The position numbers and the translations under genes are program-made. Below, piece after piece: positions 8,702 to 18,690 of a stretch of DNA of 64,000 nt (position 1 is the stretch's first letter; each line of letters begins with the position of its first letter). The notes under the pieces were generated by a model. It saw nothing but the letters and a program-made list of their open reading frames with translations. It was not told where the DNA came from and searched no databases. The stretch is from assembly GCA_052118425.1 (NCBI GenBank), contig JBQKHF010000003.1. One strand, 5' to 3'. This stretch comes from Roseburia_C sp900315735. GTDB lineage: Bacteria; Bacillota; Clostridia; Lachnospirales; Lachnospiraceae.

Positions 8702-9390
8702 ACAGACAGGAGTTTATGAGAAGGTTAGAGCAGTTATTAGAAGGGATTCCGGAAGAGGAAAAACGGGAAGCAATTGCATACTATACCAGCTACTTTGAGG
8801 ATGCAGGAGAAGAAAATGAAGCAAAGATAATACGGGAATTAGAATCTCCGGAAAAAGTGGCAGCAACCATCCGGGCAGATTTCCCGGGATGTAATAATAG
8901 TGAGGAAGCTTCTTCCGGTAATCAGCAGAATTATAATGGAACAAATCAGAATATGGGACAGCAGAATTATAATGGAGCAAACCAGAGCATGGGACAGCAG
9001 GATTATAACGGAACTGTCCAGAAAGAAGACAATACCACAAGAAATATTTTGCTGATTATCCTGTTAGTGATTACTTCACCAATCTGGGGAGGTATTTTAG
9101 TGGCAATTGGTGGAACATTAGTAGGAATTATCGGAGGACTATTTGGAATTGCAGTCGGTTGTGTAATCGGCGGAATAGCGGTAGTAGGTGTAGCAATTAC
9201 AATTTTGGTAACAGGCGCAGTTTCCTTAGGTTTTATTTCCATGGCAGCCGGACTTCTGATGCTTGCAATTGGATTATGTGCAGCCGGACTTCTGGTTTTG
9301 GTATGTGGAAAGTTCCTTCCATGGTTTGCAAAAGGAATTGCAAAATTATGGCAGTCACTGTTTAAGAAGAAAGGGGGCGCTTGCGCATGA
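8698..9390 (+). CDS. DUF1700/HAAS-domain membrane protein
   Basis: The start at 8698 overlaps the PadR stop. The 230-residue protein has an N-terminal HAAS/DUF1700 helical domain (MNRQEFMRRLEQLLEGIPEE, then a YYTSYFEDAGEEN motif), a short repeat region with three QNYNG-type units (QNYNGTNQNMGQ and variants, about residues 78-108), and a C-terminal half of Gly-rich membrane helices (about residues 118-215). HAAS domains interact with PadR partners and sit in envelope-sensing operons. The Asn/Gln/Tyr-rich repeat is a local linker peculiarity. The stop overlaps the next start. Confidence 0.8.
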   Translation: MNRQEFMRRLEQLLEGIPEEEKREAIAYYTSYFEDAGEENEAKIIRELESPEKVAATIRADFPGCNNSEEASSGNQQNYNGTNQNMGQQNYNGANQSMGQQDYNGTVQKEDNTTRNILLIILLVITSPIWGGILVAIGGTLVGIIGGLFGIAVGCVIGGIAVVGVAITILVTGAVSLGFISMAAGLLMLAIGLCAAGLLVLVCGKFLPWFAKGIAKLWQSLFKKKGGACA

Positions 9391-10169
9391 AAAAAGCATT
9401 AAAAATTATTTTTGGTATCGCATTGGGATGTTTTCTTTTAGGCTGCGTGGTATTAGGAATTGGAATTGCAACCGGTGGAACCATGCGGGAATTTGTAGAA
9501 GCAGTAAAAAGTAATAAATTTGCATTTCATTGGGATATAACGGACTGGGAAGGACAGGATAAAGGAACAGCGAGTACAGAAGAGACTACATTTGCACTGG
9601 AAGATGTGAAATCACTTGACATCGATATGGATGCCGGAATATTGAAAGTAGTAAAGGGCGAAGGCAAAGAGATTAAGGTAATAACAACTTCTAAAAATGC
9701 CGAGGTAGAAACTTCATTGGAGGATGGAACTTTAACAATCAGCGAAAATTCCCATGCAGCATATTGGGGTGATGGAGTGCATCGTTTACAGGTGGTTATT
9801 GAAGTGCCGGAACAGCTTGAGTTAGAGGAACTTTCGGTTGAAGTCGGAGCAGGAGATATAGATATAAAAGAAGGACTGTTGACGACAGCCTATGCAAGCT
9901 TTGATGTGGATGCCGGAAATCTTGATTTTGCCGGTGAAGTAAAAGGTGATTTGGACGCCAGCTGTAATGTGGGAAATATGGAATTGAAATTAGCCGGAGA
10001 GCAGCAGGATTACAATTACAGTTTAAGCTGTGATGTTGGTTCTATAAAAGTAGGAGATATTTCTGTTTCCGGACTTGGCAGAGAAAAAGAAATTGACAAT
10101 GACGCAGATTATGATATGGATGTAAGCTGTGATGTGGGAAATATTGATGTGATTTTTAAAAAACGATGA
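9387..10169 (+). CDS. DUF4097-family membrane-anchored beta-solenoid-like protein
   Basis: ATG 9387 overlaps the upstream stop and has GGGGG 10 bases upstream; an in-frame TTG at 9381 is too close to that site. The 260-residue protein has an N-terminal membrane helix (IIFGIALGCFLLGCVVLGIG) and a repetitive beta-strand domain with recurring motifs such as LSVEVGAGDIDIKEG and SCDVGNIDV, as in DUF4097. It is the third member of the PadR-HAAS-DUF4097 operon. Members are thought to act at the envelope; no enzymatic residues are evident. Confidence 0.85.
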   Translation: MKKALKIIFGIALGCFLLGCVVLGIGIATGGTMREFVEAVKSNKFAFHWDITDWEGQDKGTASTEETTFALEDVKSLDIDMDAGILKVVKGEGKEIKVITTSKNAEVETSLEDGTLTISENSHAAYWGDGVHRLQVVIEVPEQLELEELSVEVGAGDIDIKEGLLTTAYASFDVDAGNLDFAGEVKGDLDASCNVGNMELKLAGEQQDYNYSLSCDVGSIKVGDISVSGLGREKEIDNDADYDMDVSCDVGNIDVIFKKR

Positions 10170-10191
10170 GAAACACGCTTTGCGAGCTACC
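10166..10191 (-). repeat. Copy of dispersed GAGAAAC/GTTTCTC hairpin repeat (inverse orientation, partial)
   Basis: On the minus strand this reads GTAGCTCGCAAAGCGTGTTT followed by CTC, matching most of the right half of the element at 18751-18786 and related to 30056-30091. It starts at the stop codon of the DUF4097 gene and lies just before a terminator hairpin. Confidence 0.65.
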
Positions 10192-10197
10192 CGCATA

Positions 10198-10243
10198 AAA
10201 AATGATAGCAGACAATGTATTTTTACATTGTCTGCTATCATTT
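10198..10243. terminator. Bidirectional intrinsic terminator
   Basis: A hairpin of about 19 base pairs (AATGATAGCAGACAATGTA on the left arm, loop TTTTT) lies between the converging DUF4097 and ECF S-component genes, with A and T runs on the two sides. It can stop transcription from both directions. Confidence 0.9.
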
Positions 10244-10256
10244 TCTATCAAATTAT

Positions 10257-10823
10257 TTACTTGGAAACCCACTCATTTACATCGTTGATTTTACTTAAAA
10301 TCGGGAGCAGAATCAGACAAAGGATAATGCCGACAACACCCTGAACGATATTGAATGGAATACCTGCAGCGGAAGAAGCAATTCCGGTAGCAAGTGCAGC
10401 GGAGGAGAAAGAACCGCTGGCGAATGCAGCAAGACCTGCTTCAAACAGGAAATAGCCAAGAACCATAAGAGCTTCACCTACGATACCGCCGATAACGACA
10501 CGGACACTGCGGTTTGCCTTAGAAGAAATGTTAAGACGCAGTTTGTGGAACAGAAGTCCGGCGATGCATGCGGTCAGAGCTTTGATGATTAAAGTAGCAG
10601 GAGCCCAGGTCATATAGCCGGAAAAAATATCAGCAAACATGGAGCCGATACCAGCGGCAAGTGCACCAATTCCAGGTCCTAAGATAATACCACATAAGAG
10701 TACCAGTCCGTCTCCTAAATGAATATATCCAAAAGTTGGTGTAGGAATTTTAATAATCATAGTTGCAATGCAGGTAAATGCAGCAAGCAGCGCTGCAGTA
10801 ACCATTTTCTTTGTATTTTTCAT
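10257..10823 (-). CDS. ECF transporter S component
   Basis: ATG 10823 (MKNTKKMVTAALLAAFTCIA) is chosen over an upstream in-frame ATG at 10877 because AAAGGA lies about 12 bases upstream and the family starts at this motif. The 188-residue protein has about six membrane helices and the S-component pattern TPTFGYIHLGDGLVLLCGII with a conserved Gly/Asp loop. S components bind a vitamin or cofactor and deliver it to a shared EcfAA'T module. The energising subunits are not in the window and the substrate is not evident. No riboswitch was recognised in the 220-bp upstream region. Confidence 0.85.
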   Translation of the reverse strand: MKNTKKMVTAALLAAFTCIATMIIKIPTPTFGYIHLGDGLVLLCGIILGPGIGALAAGIGSMFADIFSGYMTWAPATLIIKALTACIAGLLFHKLRLNISSKANRSVRVVIGGIVGEALMVLGYFLFEAGLAAFASGSFSSAALATGIASSAAGIPFNIVQGVVGIILCLILLPILSKINDVNEWVSK

Positions 10824-11043
10824 AATAAAGTAAATCCTTTCTTTGGTATGTGATCTGCAAATCGTTTCCCCTATCATATGTAAAATGTGGTTTGATTAAA
10901 ATAGCCAGATATAACAAATATAACCATGCCAGTTTAGAAAAGAGAGAAAGTGTGGAAATATTTGCGATTGCCGAAATGCACATTCATTGGTAAAATAGTC
11001 ACGGAAACATGACTACAAAATAAGACGAGGAGACAGAAAAATA

Positions 11044-12276
11044 ATGAAGAAAGAAGTTCGAATTGCATTATATATAGTTTCAGCAGTGTGTGTGATTCTG
11101 CTGGGTGCAGCAATGATATATGCAGCTCATCACGGTGGAAGCATCCGTCAGAAAGACAGCCGGCAGACTGTGGCAACAGCAGGGACAGAAGTTGCAGGCG
11201 AAAGTAAAGATAAATCAGGGGATTCCGATTTAAATGCCGCTGATAAAACTGACAGCAAAAATGATGCAGAAGCCGGAAAAGATGCTACTTCCACAGAAGC
11301 AGACAGCAATGCAGACGGAAATACGGAAACAACAGATACTGCCAAAGATACGACGCTGATGTTTACCGGAGATGTGCTTTTCGCCAATTCCTTTGTGGCA
11401 AACTATGATGCCGGAGGCATAGATGCAGTGGTAGATACCGGTATGAAAGAACTGCTTGTAAATGCAGATATTACCATGGTAAATGAAGAATTTCCGTTTA
11501 GTAACCGGGGCACCCAGATGGAGGACAAGCAGTATACTTTCCGGACAGACCCATCCTATGCGGCCGCACTGAAGGAAATGGGAGTGGATGTGGTAACACT
11601 GGCAAATAATCATATTCTCGATTATGGAAGGGAAGCATTGAGTGATACCTTTACAACCTTAGATGGACAGGGCATTTTATATGCTGGAGCAGGAGACAGT
11701 GTTGAGCGTGCACAGGAAGTCCAGATTATAGAAGTAAATGGGAAAAAGTATGGGTTCCTTGCAGCATCCCGTGTGCTTCCGGTTGCCGGCTGGAATGTAG
11801 AAAGTGCAGCGCCGGGCGTACTTTCTACTTATGACGAAACGCGATTTGTCAATGCCATTGACGAAGCGCGTAGTCAGTGTGATGTGCTGGTGGTCTATGT
11901 CCACTGGGGCTTAGAGCATCAGGAAAAACCGGAGGCATATCAGAGAACTCTGGCACAGAAATATATCGAAGCCGGTGCAGATGTGGTATTTGGCGCACAT
12001 TCCCATTGTCTGCAGGGCATTGAATATATCGACGGAAAGCCGGTATTTTACAGTCTTGGCAATTTCATTTTTGGCAGCAGCATCGACCGCACCATGGCAG
12101 TAGAAATGGTAGTAGATAAGGATGGCGCAATATCTTATAAGCTGGTAGGAGCCAAAGCAGAAAACGGAAAGACCAGACAGATGAATGAATTAGAACAGCA
12201 ACAGTTGAATGACTATATCAACAGCATTTCCTTTGGCGTAACGGTGCAGGATGATGGAACGGTAACGGCACAGTAA
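11044..12276 (+). CDS. CapA-like (poly-gamma-glutamate synthesis type) metallophosphoesterase
   Basis: The 410-residue protein has an N-terminal signal anchor (IALYIVSAVCVILLGAAMIY), an Asp/Ala/Thr-rich low-complexity spacer (about residues 35-100), and a PGA_cap/CapA domain. Recognisable motifs are LMFTGDVLFA, VDVVTLANNHILDYG, VVYVHWGLEHQ and GADVVFGAHSHCLQG, which carry the metal-binding Asp, Asn and His residues of calcineurin-like folds. CapA proteins act at the outer face of the membrane in capsule or anionic-polymer handling. It is a single gene with GAGGAG before the ATG. Gln- and Ala-coding-like repeats just after the stop (12277-12340) are not translated. Confidence 0.85.
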   Translation: MKKEVRIALYIVSAVCVILLGAAMIYAAHHGGSIRQKDSRQTVATAGTEVAGESKDKSGDSDLNAADKTDSKNDAEAGKDATSTEADSNADGNTETTDTAKDTTLMFTGDVLFANSFVANYDAGGIDAVVDTGMKELLVNADITMVNEEFPFSNRGTQMEDKQYTFRTDPSYAAALKEMGVDVVTLANNHILDYGREALSDTFTTLDGQGILYAGAGDSVERAQEVQIIEVNGKKYGFLAASRVLPVAGWNVESAAPGVLSTYDETRFVNAIDEARSQCDVLVVYVHWGLEHQEKPEAYQRTLAQKYIEAGADVVFGAHSHCLQGIEYIDGKPVFYSLGNFIFGSSIDRTMAVEMVVDKDGAISYKLVGAKAENGKTRQMNELEQQQLNDYINSISFGVTVQDDGTVTAQ

Positions 12277-12412
12277 GAGAGAGTGAAGCAAGAAACAGCA
12301 GAGTAAGAAGCTGCAGAGCAAGAAACAGTATTGGCACAATAAGCTGAAAAGAAGTGCATAAAAATAGCGGATTGCGATAGAGTAGTAATAAAAGAAATTA
12401 CCGGGAGATGGA

Positions 12413-14176
12413 ATGAACAGCTCGAAACGGGAGAACTTACTGAATCTGGCACTGGATGCAACGGAAGAAGAACGGCGGCAGTCTCTAAATTTAAATGTGG
12501 GATATCAGGAAGAAACGGATACCTGGGAAGTCATTGTAAAATATACCGGAAGTCTCAGGGCGTTAGAGGAGGCATTTCCGGATATTGAAGTTACGGAACT
12601 GAGCAATGAATATGCGATTATCCGGCTGCCGGAGGCATTGATGGATGCGGTAACAGACCGGACAGAAATTGAATATATGGAAAAACCAAAGAGGCTCTTT
12701 TTCTCTGTGCAGCAGGGAATCAGAGCCTCCTGCATTACGCCCCTTTATACAAGGGGAATGGGGTTAGGGGGAACGGGCTTAAGCGGAAAAGGTGTGATAA
12801 CGGCATTTTTAGACAGTGGCATTGATTACAGACATCCGGATTTTAGAAAGGAAGATGGAAGCAGCCGGATTCTGGCAATCTGGGATCAGAGCATTGCAGG
12901 AAATCCACCGGCGGGATTCCGGCTTGGAACGGAATATGACCGAAATATAGTTAATGAAGCATTGCAGCAGGAGGATATACAGGAAGGATACCGCATCTGT
13001 CCCAGCCGGGATTTGTCCGGACATGGAACCCATGTGGCTGGAATCGCAGCAGGAAATGGAAGGGCATCCAATGGAAGAAACCGCGGCGTGGCATATGAAA
13101 GTGATTTGCTGGTGGTAAAGCTTGGTACACCGGGGCGGAATTCCTTTCCAAGGACAACAGAACTGATGCTTGGAATGGATTATATCCTTCGGAAAGCACT
13201 GGAACTTAAGCAGCCGATGGCAGTGAATATAAGCTTTGGAAATACCTATGGTTCCCATGATGGAACCTCACTTCTTGAAACCTATTTATCTGATATGGCA
13301 AATTACTGGAAATCGGTTCTGGTGATTGGCACCGGAAATGAAGGCAGTGCTAGAGGGCATACCTCCGGGCAGCTGGTGATGGGAAGAGAGCAGGAAGTGG
13401 AATTTGCAGTAGGAGAATATGAGCCTACGTTAAGTTTACAAATCTGGAAATCCTATGCTGACATTTTTTCTATCCGGATTACGCATCCCAGTGGAAAAAC
13501 GGTGGGCGTTATCCGTCAATTGCAGGGAGTCCAGAGATTTACCATCGAAGGAACGCAGGTTTTATTATATTTTGGAGAACCAAGTCCTTTCAGCCCTTTT
13601 CAGGAAATTTATTTTGATTTTCTTCCGGTGGAAAATTATATCGACAGTGGAATCTATAAAGTAACGCTGATACCGGAAAAGATTGTAACCGGAGCCTATA
13701 ATATGTGGCTGCCCTCCCTTGCGGTCATCGGAGAAACAACCGGATTTTTATATCCGACAGAAGAGACAACGCTTACGATTCCATCCACTGCCTACAAGGC
13801 AATTTCGGTGGGAGCCTATGATGCAAGATATAATCAGGCAGCAGCATTTTCCGGGAGAGGGTTCACCAGAGAGACGAATCAGGTGAAGCCGGATATCTGT
13901 GCGCCAGGGGTGGACATTGAATCCTGTGCACCGGGCGGCGGTTATACCGTACGAAGCGGAACTTCTATGGCAACGCCATTTGTAACCGGGACGGCAGCAC
14001 TTTTTATGCAGTGGGGAATTGTAGAGAAACACGATGCATTTTTATATGGAGAAAAAATAAAAGCATATCTCATCCGGGGAGCCAGACCATTGCCTGGATA
14101 TTCTTCTTTTCCAAATCCAAGGCTGGGCTGGGGTGTATTGTGTGCGGCGGACAGTCTGCCACCGGATGATAGATAA
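12413..14176 (+). CDS. Subtilisin-like S8 serine protease with inserted jelly-roll region (Csp-like)
   Basis: The 587-residue protein has a short prodomain (residues ~1-100), then the S8 catalytic triad: Asp134 in FLDSGIDYRHPDF, His204 in GHGTHVAGIAAGNG and Ser518 in SGTSMATPFVTG. A beta-rich insert of about 150 residues (roughly 340-490) separates the His and Ser segments. This layout is that of clostridial Csp proteases, which cleave the pro-form of the cortex hydrolase SleC during spore germination, and of related Lachnospiraceae S8 peptidases. No signal peptide is present, consistent with packaging into spores or cytosolic action. All three catalytic residues are intact. The germination role is inferred from the family layout. 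Confidence 0.8.
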   Translation: MNSSKRENLLNLALDATEEERRQSLNLNVGYQEETDTWEVIVKYTGSLRALEEAFPDIEVTELSNEYAIIRLPEALMDAVTDRTEIEYMEKPKRLFFSVQQGIRASCITPLYTRGMGLGGTGLSGKGVITAFLDSGIDYRHPDFRKEDGSSRILAIWDQSIAGNPPAGFRLGTEYDRNIVNEALQQEDIQEGYRICPSRDLSGHGTHVAGIAAGNGRASNGRNRGVAYESDLLVVKLGTPGRNSFPRTTELMLGMDYILRKALELKQPMAVNISFGNTYGSHDGTSLLETYLSDMANYWKSVLVIGTGNEGSARGHTSGQLVMGREQEVEFAVGEYEPTLSLQIWKSYADIFSIRITHPSGKTVGVIRQLQGVQRFTIEGTQVLLYFGEPSPFSPFQEIYFDFLPVENYIDSGIYKVTLIPEKIVTGAYNMWLPSLAVIGETTGFLYPTEETTLTIPSTAYKAISVGAYDARYNQAAAFSGRGFTRETNQVKPDICAPGVDIESCAPGGGYTVRSGTSMATPFVTGTAALFMQWGIVEKHDAFLYGEKIKAYLIRGARPLPGYSSFPNPRLGWGVLCAADSLPPDDR

Positions 14177-14203
14177 ATATTGTTGCACTTTTCTGAATAA
14201 ATG

Positions 14204-14232
14204 TTGTAAAAACCTACAATTTGAGGTACAAT
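14204..14232 (+). promoter_or_regulatory. Promoter of the c-di-GMP protein gene
   Basis: TTGTAA (14204-14209) and TACAAT (14227-14232) are 17 bp apart, about 60 bases before the ATG at 14294. Confidence 0.5.
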
Positions 14233-14293
14233 TAAGAAGAATATGGAAAAGAATGTATAGACTGAAAAATCATGTGTATCTTGGAGGGGTGCT

Positions 14294-17200
14294 ATGCAGG
14301 AGAAGAATACGCTGGATGAATTGTTTAAAGGGAAAAAAGGATTTGCGGAATGCTACCAGACTCTGCAGTTATTAAGTGAAAGTACCGATGATTATTTATT
14401 TCTGGCAGATTTAAAAGAGGGTAAATTTTATTTCGCCAGCAATGATATATCAAAGAGATATGCATTGCGCATGGATGAAAACAACAGTTGCGGAATAGAA
14501 GACTGGAAAGATATTGTATATGGAAGAGATTTAAACCAGTGGGTTAATGATATGGAAGATATCTGCACTGGAAGAAGTCTGATACATGATATGGAGTACC
14601 GGCTGGTAGACCGGAACAGCAATCTGGTCTGGATCAGCTGCCGTGGAAAGGCAGAACTGGATGATGATGGAATTCCTTATGTAATGGTGGGAAGAACATC
14701 GGATACTGTTCTTTTGGGAAAGACAGATTCTCTTACCGGACTTTTTAACAGCACCAAGTTGATGGAACACTTAGATGAGATGCTGAAAAGCAAAAAGGAA
14801 GGCGTTTTACTTGTCCTTGGTGTGGATAATTTTAAAAATATCAATACCAAATACGGAAGAGGTCATGGTAACTTTATTTTAAAGAGGATTGCGGCTCTTT
14901 TGGAAAATAGTATTGATGAAAATATAAAAATTTACCGTCTGGATGGTGACCGGTTTGCGGTAAACTTTGTAGGCTATGATATGGAAGGTGTGCGTGAGGT
15001 ATACCAGAATATACAGATGAAGATGATGGAGAACTGTACCTTTTCAGCAGGAGCAGTCTGTTATCCGATGTCCGGAATCAAGGATGCCAATACACTGTTT
15101 AACTATGCGGAAAGTTCCCTGGACCGTGCAAAGAAGAGTGGTAAGAACCGGCTGATTCTTTTTTCAGCGGAAGATTATGAGAAGCAGTTGTCGGTGATTG
15201 ACTTAACAGAAGAAATCAGAAAGAGCATCCGCAATCAGTGTGATGGATTTTATCTTCTCTTCCAGCCACAGATTGGGATGAGCAATTATGAAGTAGTGGG
15301 AGCAGAGGCACTGCTCCGTTTCCACTCAAAATATCATGGCGTGGTATCACCGACCCTGTTTATCGGAATCTTAGAGCAGAGTGGAATGATTGTGCAGGTG
15401 GGAAAATGGGTATTAAAGGAGGCCATTGCCCAGTGTGCAAAGTGGCGGCGTTATAATCCGGAATTTCGTATGAGTATCAATCTTTCTTACATACAGTTGC
15501 AGCAGCCGGATTTAAGCCAGTATATTTATGATTTGCTGGAGCAGGAAGGAATTCCGGGCGAGGCGATTATTCTGGAGCTGACAGAAAGTATGCAGTTACA
15601 GGATTACACCAAATATAATCAGTTATTTTATCAGTGGGGCAAACGTGGAATACAGATTTCCATGGATGACTTTGGAACAGGATATTCCAGCTTAAGTTAT
15701 CTTAAGAGTCTGGCAATTGATGAGATTAAAATTGACCGTTGCTTTGTCAGCAGGATTAATATGAGTGCATACAATTACCGCCTGCTTCGTAATATTTTGG
15801 AGCTGGCAAGAAGTGCACAGATTCGTGTGGTATGTGAAGGTGTAGAGACACCGGAGGAATTACAGACATTGGCAGAGCTTGCTCCGGAAGTCTTACAGGG
15901 ATTTTATTTCAGTAAACCGATTGAGGGAGAACTGTTTGAAAAACAGTATATTTTCGGCCATGTAGAGGAAGAACGGTGGCAGGAAGACCGTGAGAACAGT
16001 ACCGTAATTCTGCCGGAAGCAGGAGATGGTACCGATTATAAGGCAATCTTAGACCAGTTAGAAGAGATGGTCTATGTCATAGATGTGGAAAGCTATGAAT
16101 TATATTATATGAATTCTGCCGGACAGAGAATCAGCGGTGTCAGTGACTATGCCGGTAAGAAATGTTATCAGGTATTAGAGGGCAGGGAAGAACCATGTCC
16201 AACCTGCAATACTGCAAAATTAAAGCATAAGAAATTTCTGACCAGATATGCAAATAATGAATTCTTAGGCACCCAGATGTTAATGAAGGATAAATTAGTC
16301 AACTGGGGCAATAAGACCGCCCGCCTTCAGATTGGTATTGACATGAGCACCATCAATACTTCCATGAGCCGGATGGAAGAGCAGTTAGAGGTGGAAAAGG
16401 GCATTGTAAAAGCATTGGAAAAGGCAAAAGAGAAAGAAAATGAAGCCGATGCCATCAGTGAACTTCTGCATTATACCGGGGAATTTTATCAGGCAGACCG
16501 CTGTTACATATTCTTATATTCCCAAGAAGCAGATACCTGGAGCAATATCTGTGAATGGTGTGAAAATGAGATTCAAAGCCAGCAGCTCTATCTGGCATCC
16601 GTACCGAATGAGCGGGTGAAGCTGGTGATTGGCAGCCTGCGGGAAGACAGACCGGTTATTATCAAAGACGTGGATATGTATCGTGAGACAGCATCGGAAC
16701 TGTGGAAAATATTAGCGCATCAGGAAGTGCGGAGACTGATGATACTTCCGCTGCTGAATGATGGGCAGTTGTTTGGTTTTATGGGTGTGGATAATCCAAA
16801 ATACCGTCCAAATGATAAGACTTTCATTGACAGAATACGTCCATTTGTTACTAATATACTGATTCGTGATGGCATGGTGGATGTAAAGAGTGAGATGATA
16901 GCCCGCATGACCGGTATGCTCAGGGAAGAAAATATTTTACAGTCGGTAAAACTGGGACTTTGGACCATGGAACTGGATACCGTAAATGAAAAGAACCGTC
17001 TCTTTGTGGATAAGAGCATGCGCAGTATACTGGGCGTGGACAATATCATGAACAGCGAGGAATATTTCAAGTTCTGGTATGAAAATATCAGTGATGGTTA
17101 TTATGATTATGTACAGAATGCATTGCATGAGGCTATTACAACCGGAAAAATTATCGAGATGGAGTATACCTGGAATCACCCGGAACGTGGCAAAGTAACG

Positions 17201-18562
17201 GTTCGTTGTGTTGGAGTGCTTGGACATCAGGAAAACGGAGTCTATACGTTAAAGGGATATCATCGTATTAACAATGATATGGTTCGGAAGAAATTTTTAA
17301 AGAGCCAGGAATACGACCGCATGGAATATAATGAGAAGAAACATACCATTTATTTCCATACCAATCGTTCGATGCTGAAGGGTGAGCAGTTAAAGGAGAC
17401 CGGATTCCCGGAAAGCTGGGAAGATGGAATGGTACATCCTCATTTTAAAGAAGCCTTCCATACTGCATTTACAGATGTCGAAGAAAAGAAAGAAGATCAG
17501 GTATTAGAACTTCTTTTAAAGAACAAGCAGGATGAATATGAATGGTTCCGCCTGGAAATCTGTAAAATTGGAGACCAGAAACAGGATGAGAATTTAAGAA
17601 TTGTTACCATTTATCAGATTGAAGAACACCAGAATATTCAGCTGAAATATCTTCAGAGAGAAGATTTCTATCAGGCAATGCTGTCAGAGACGGTGGCATA
17701 TGCGGAGATAGATTTGAATAATGGCAAGATTCAAAGCAGCGGCGGACTCTGGAAAGATTACGCATTGGAAGGGGAAAAGGAAGCAGCCGGTTATGTGAAG
17801 ATATTTAACCGCCATGTAGATGAACTGGTATTAGAGGAAGACCAGTTTGGCTGCTATGATGTATTAGAGCAGGAAAAGATGGTTCGCAATTATAAAGAAG
17901 GTAAAGCGACCGTAAATTACCAGTTCCGAAGAAAAATGGCGCGTGGAAGTTATCACTGGATGGAGCTTACGGTGCATGTATTCCAGGAGCAGGTAACGGA
18001 AAATATGTATGCACTGCTGTATCTTAAGGATATTGATATGCAGAAACGCCGTCAGCAGGAACAGGAGCGGGCAGCAAATACCGACCCGTTGACCAATGTA
18101 TTGAACCGCAGGATATTTGAACAGTATACCAATCATTACATACTAGAGGAAGCCAAGAAAGGAGAAGCCTGCGCACTTCTCGTATTGGATATCGATAATT
18201 TCAAACAGATTAATGATACCTATGGACATCCGTATGGAGATAAGGTGCTGCGCACCTTTGTGGATACTATCCATGAAAGCTTCCGCCGGACGGACTATAT
18301 TGGAAGACTTGGCGGAGATGAATTTGTCGTACTGTTTAAGGGATTTGGTTCAAAGAAAACCTTGGATAAGAGGCTGGTACGCATGCAGGAGCAGTTACGG
18401 GAGAAGCTTCCGACTCCGGTATCCTGCAGTGTTGGAATCACTGTAATCAAAAAAGACAGCTATAATTATGAAGATAGTATCAAGCTGGCTGATAAAGCAT
18501 TGTATACAGCCAAACGTAATGGAAAAGATACCCATTGTTACTGGGAAGAATTAGAAAAATAG
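14294..18562 (+). CDS. Multidomain c-di-GMP protein: PAS, degenerate GGDEF, EAL, PAS/GAF sensors, C-terminal GGDEF
   Basis: The 1422-residue cytosolic protein starts after GGAGG. Its order is an N-terminal PAS-like domain; a degenerate diguanylate cyclase domain with DGDRF at 217-221; an EAL phosphodiesterase domain with EAL at 338-340 and the conserved DDFGTGYSSLSYLKSL motif; a PAS domain with CysXXCys (PCPTC); a GAF-like domain; further PAS-like regions; and a canonical GGDEF (residues 1340-1344) with an RXXD inhibitory site (RRTD) five residues before it. Both an intact cyclase and an apparently intact phosphodiesterase are present, so net activity must depend on the sensor domains. The first GGDEF is probably a regulatory GTP-binding or inactive module. 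Confidence 0.92.
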   Translation: MQEKNTLDELFKGKKGFAECYQTLQLLSESTDDYLFLADLKEGKFYFASNDISKRYALRMDENNSCGIEDWKDIVYGRDLNQWVNDMEDICTGRSLIHDMEYRLVDRNSNLVWISCRGKAELDDDGIPYVMVGRTSDTVLLGKTDSLTGLFNSTKLMEHLDEMLKSKKEGVLLVLGVDNFKNINTKYGRGHGNFILKRIAALLENSIDENIKIYRLDGDRFAVNFVGYDMEGVREVYQNIQMKMMENCTFSAGAVCYPMSGIKDANTLFNYAESSLDRAKKSGKNRLILFSAEDYEKQLSVIDLTEEIRKSIRNQCDGFYLLFQPQIGMSNYEVVGAEALLRFHSKYHGVVSPTLFIGILEQSGMIVQVGKWVLKEAIAQCAKWRRYNPEFRMSINLSYIQLQQPDLSQYIYDLLEQEGIPGEAIILELTESMQLQDYTKYNQLFYQWGKRGIQISMDDFGTGYSSLSYLKSLAIDEIKIDRCFVSRINMSAYNYRLLRNILELARSAQIRVVCEGVETPEELQTLAELAPEVLQGFYFSKPIEGELFEKQYIFGHVEEERWQEDRENSTVILPEAGDGTDYKAILDQLEEMVYVIDVESYELYYMNSAGQRISGVSDYAGKKCYQVLEGREEPCPTCNTAKLKHKKFLTRYANNEFLGTQMLMKDKLVNWGNKTARLQIGIDMSTINTSMSRMEEQLEVEKGIVKALEKAKEKENEADAISELLHYTGEFYQADRCYIFLYSQEADTWSNICEWCENEIQSQQLYLASVPNERVKLVIGSLREDRPVIIKDVDMYRETASELWKILAHQEVRRLMILPLLNDGQLFGFMGVDNPKYRPNDKTFIDRIRPFVTNILIRDGMVDVKSEMIARMTGMLREENILQSVKLGLWTMELDTVNEKNRLFVDKSMRSILGVDNIMNSEEYFKFWYENISDGYYDYVQNALHEAITTGKIIEMEYTWNHPERGKVTVRCVGVLGHQENGVYTLKGYHRINNDMVRKKFLKSQEYDRMEYNEKKHTIYFHTNRSMLKGEQLKETGFPESWEDGMVHPHFKEAFHTAFTDVEEKKEDQVLELLLKNKQDEYEWFRLEICKIGDQKQDENLRIVTIYQIEEHQNIQLKYLQREDFYQAMLSETVAYAEIDLNNGKIQSSGGLWKDYALEGEKEAAGYVKIFNRHVDELVLEEDQFGCYDVLEQEKMVRNYKEGKATVNYQFRRKMARGSYHWMELTVHVFQEQVTENMYALLYLKDIDMQKRRQQEQERAANTDPLTNVLNRRIFEQYTNHYILEEAKKGEACALLVLDIDNFKQINDTYGHPYGDKVLRTFVDTIHESFRRTDYIGRLGGDEFVVLFKGFGSKKTLDKRLVRMQEQLREKLPTPVSCSVGITVIKKDSYNYEDSIKLADKALYTAKRNGKDTHCYWEELEK

Positions 18563-18565
18563 ACA

Positions 18566-18595
18566 TTGACTGAGACAAAATGTATGTGTTATGAT
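18566..18595 (+). promoter_or_regulatory. Promoter of the riboswitch-ATPase transcript
   Basis: TTGACT (18566-18571) and TATGAT (18590-18595) are 18 bp apart, immediately before the riboswitch. Confidence 0.7.
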
Positions 18596-18600
18596 GAGGG

Positions 18601-18690
18601 CGTATCAGGGAGTAGTTCGCACCGGAGCGCCGGTGTTGTATCTTTCGTCATCACGTTATCCGAAGAGGGATAACCGGAATATACACTGCA
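18601..18690 (+). promoter_or_regulatory. yybP-ykoY (Mn2+) riboswitch
   Basis: The leader contains the conserved GGGAGTAG element (18608-18615), a CACCGG/CCGGTG hairpin, then the second conserved loop CGTCATCACG followed by a TTATCC/GGGATAA stem and ACCGG, closed by a GTGTTGTAT / ATATACAC helix. This order and these bases are the hallmarks of the yybP-ykoY motif, which binds Mn2+ with help from Mg2+ and usually turns expression on at high manganese. It lies between a strong promoter and an intrinsic terminator, ahead of a P-type cation ATPase. Transcription attenuation is therefore the expected mechanism. Confidence 0.85.

Noticed and set aside
10824..11043. Riboswitch upstream of the ECF S component
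   Set aside because: I looked for features of THF, preQ1, TPP, FMN and cobalamin riboswitches and saw none convincingly.
12277..12412. Repeated AGCAAGAAACAG motif after the CapA stop as a coding extension
   Set aside because: Stop codons occur in all plausible continuations and there is no start; probably decayed low-complexity sequence.
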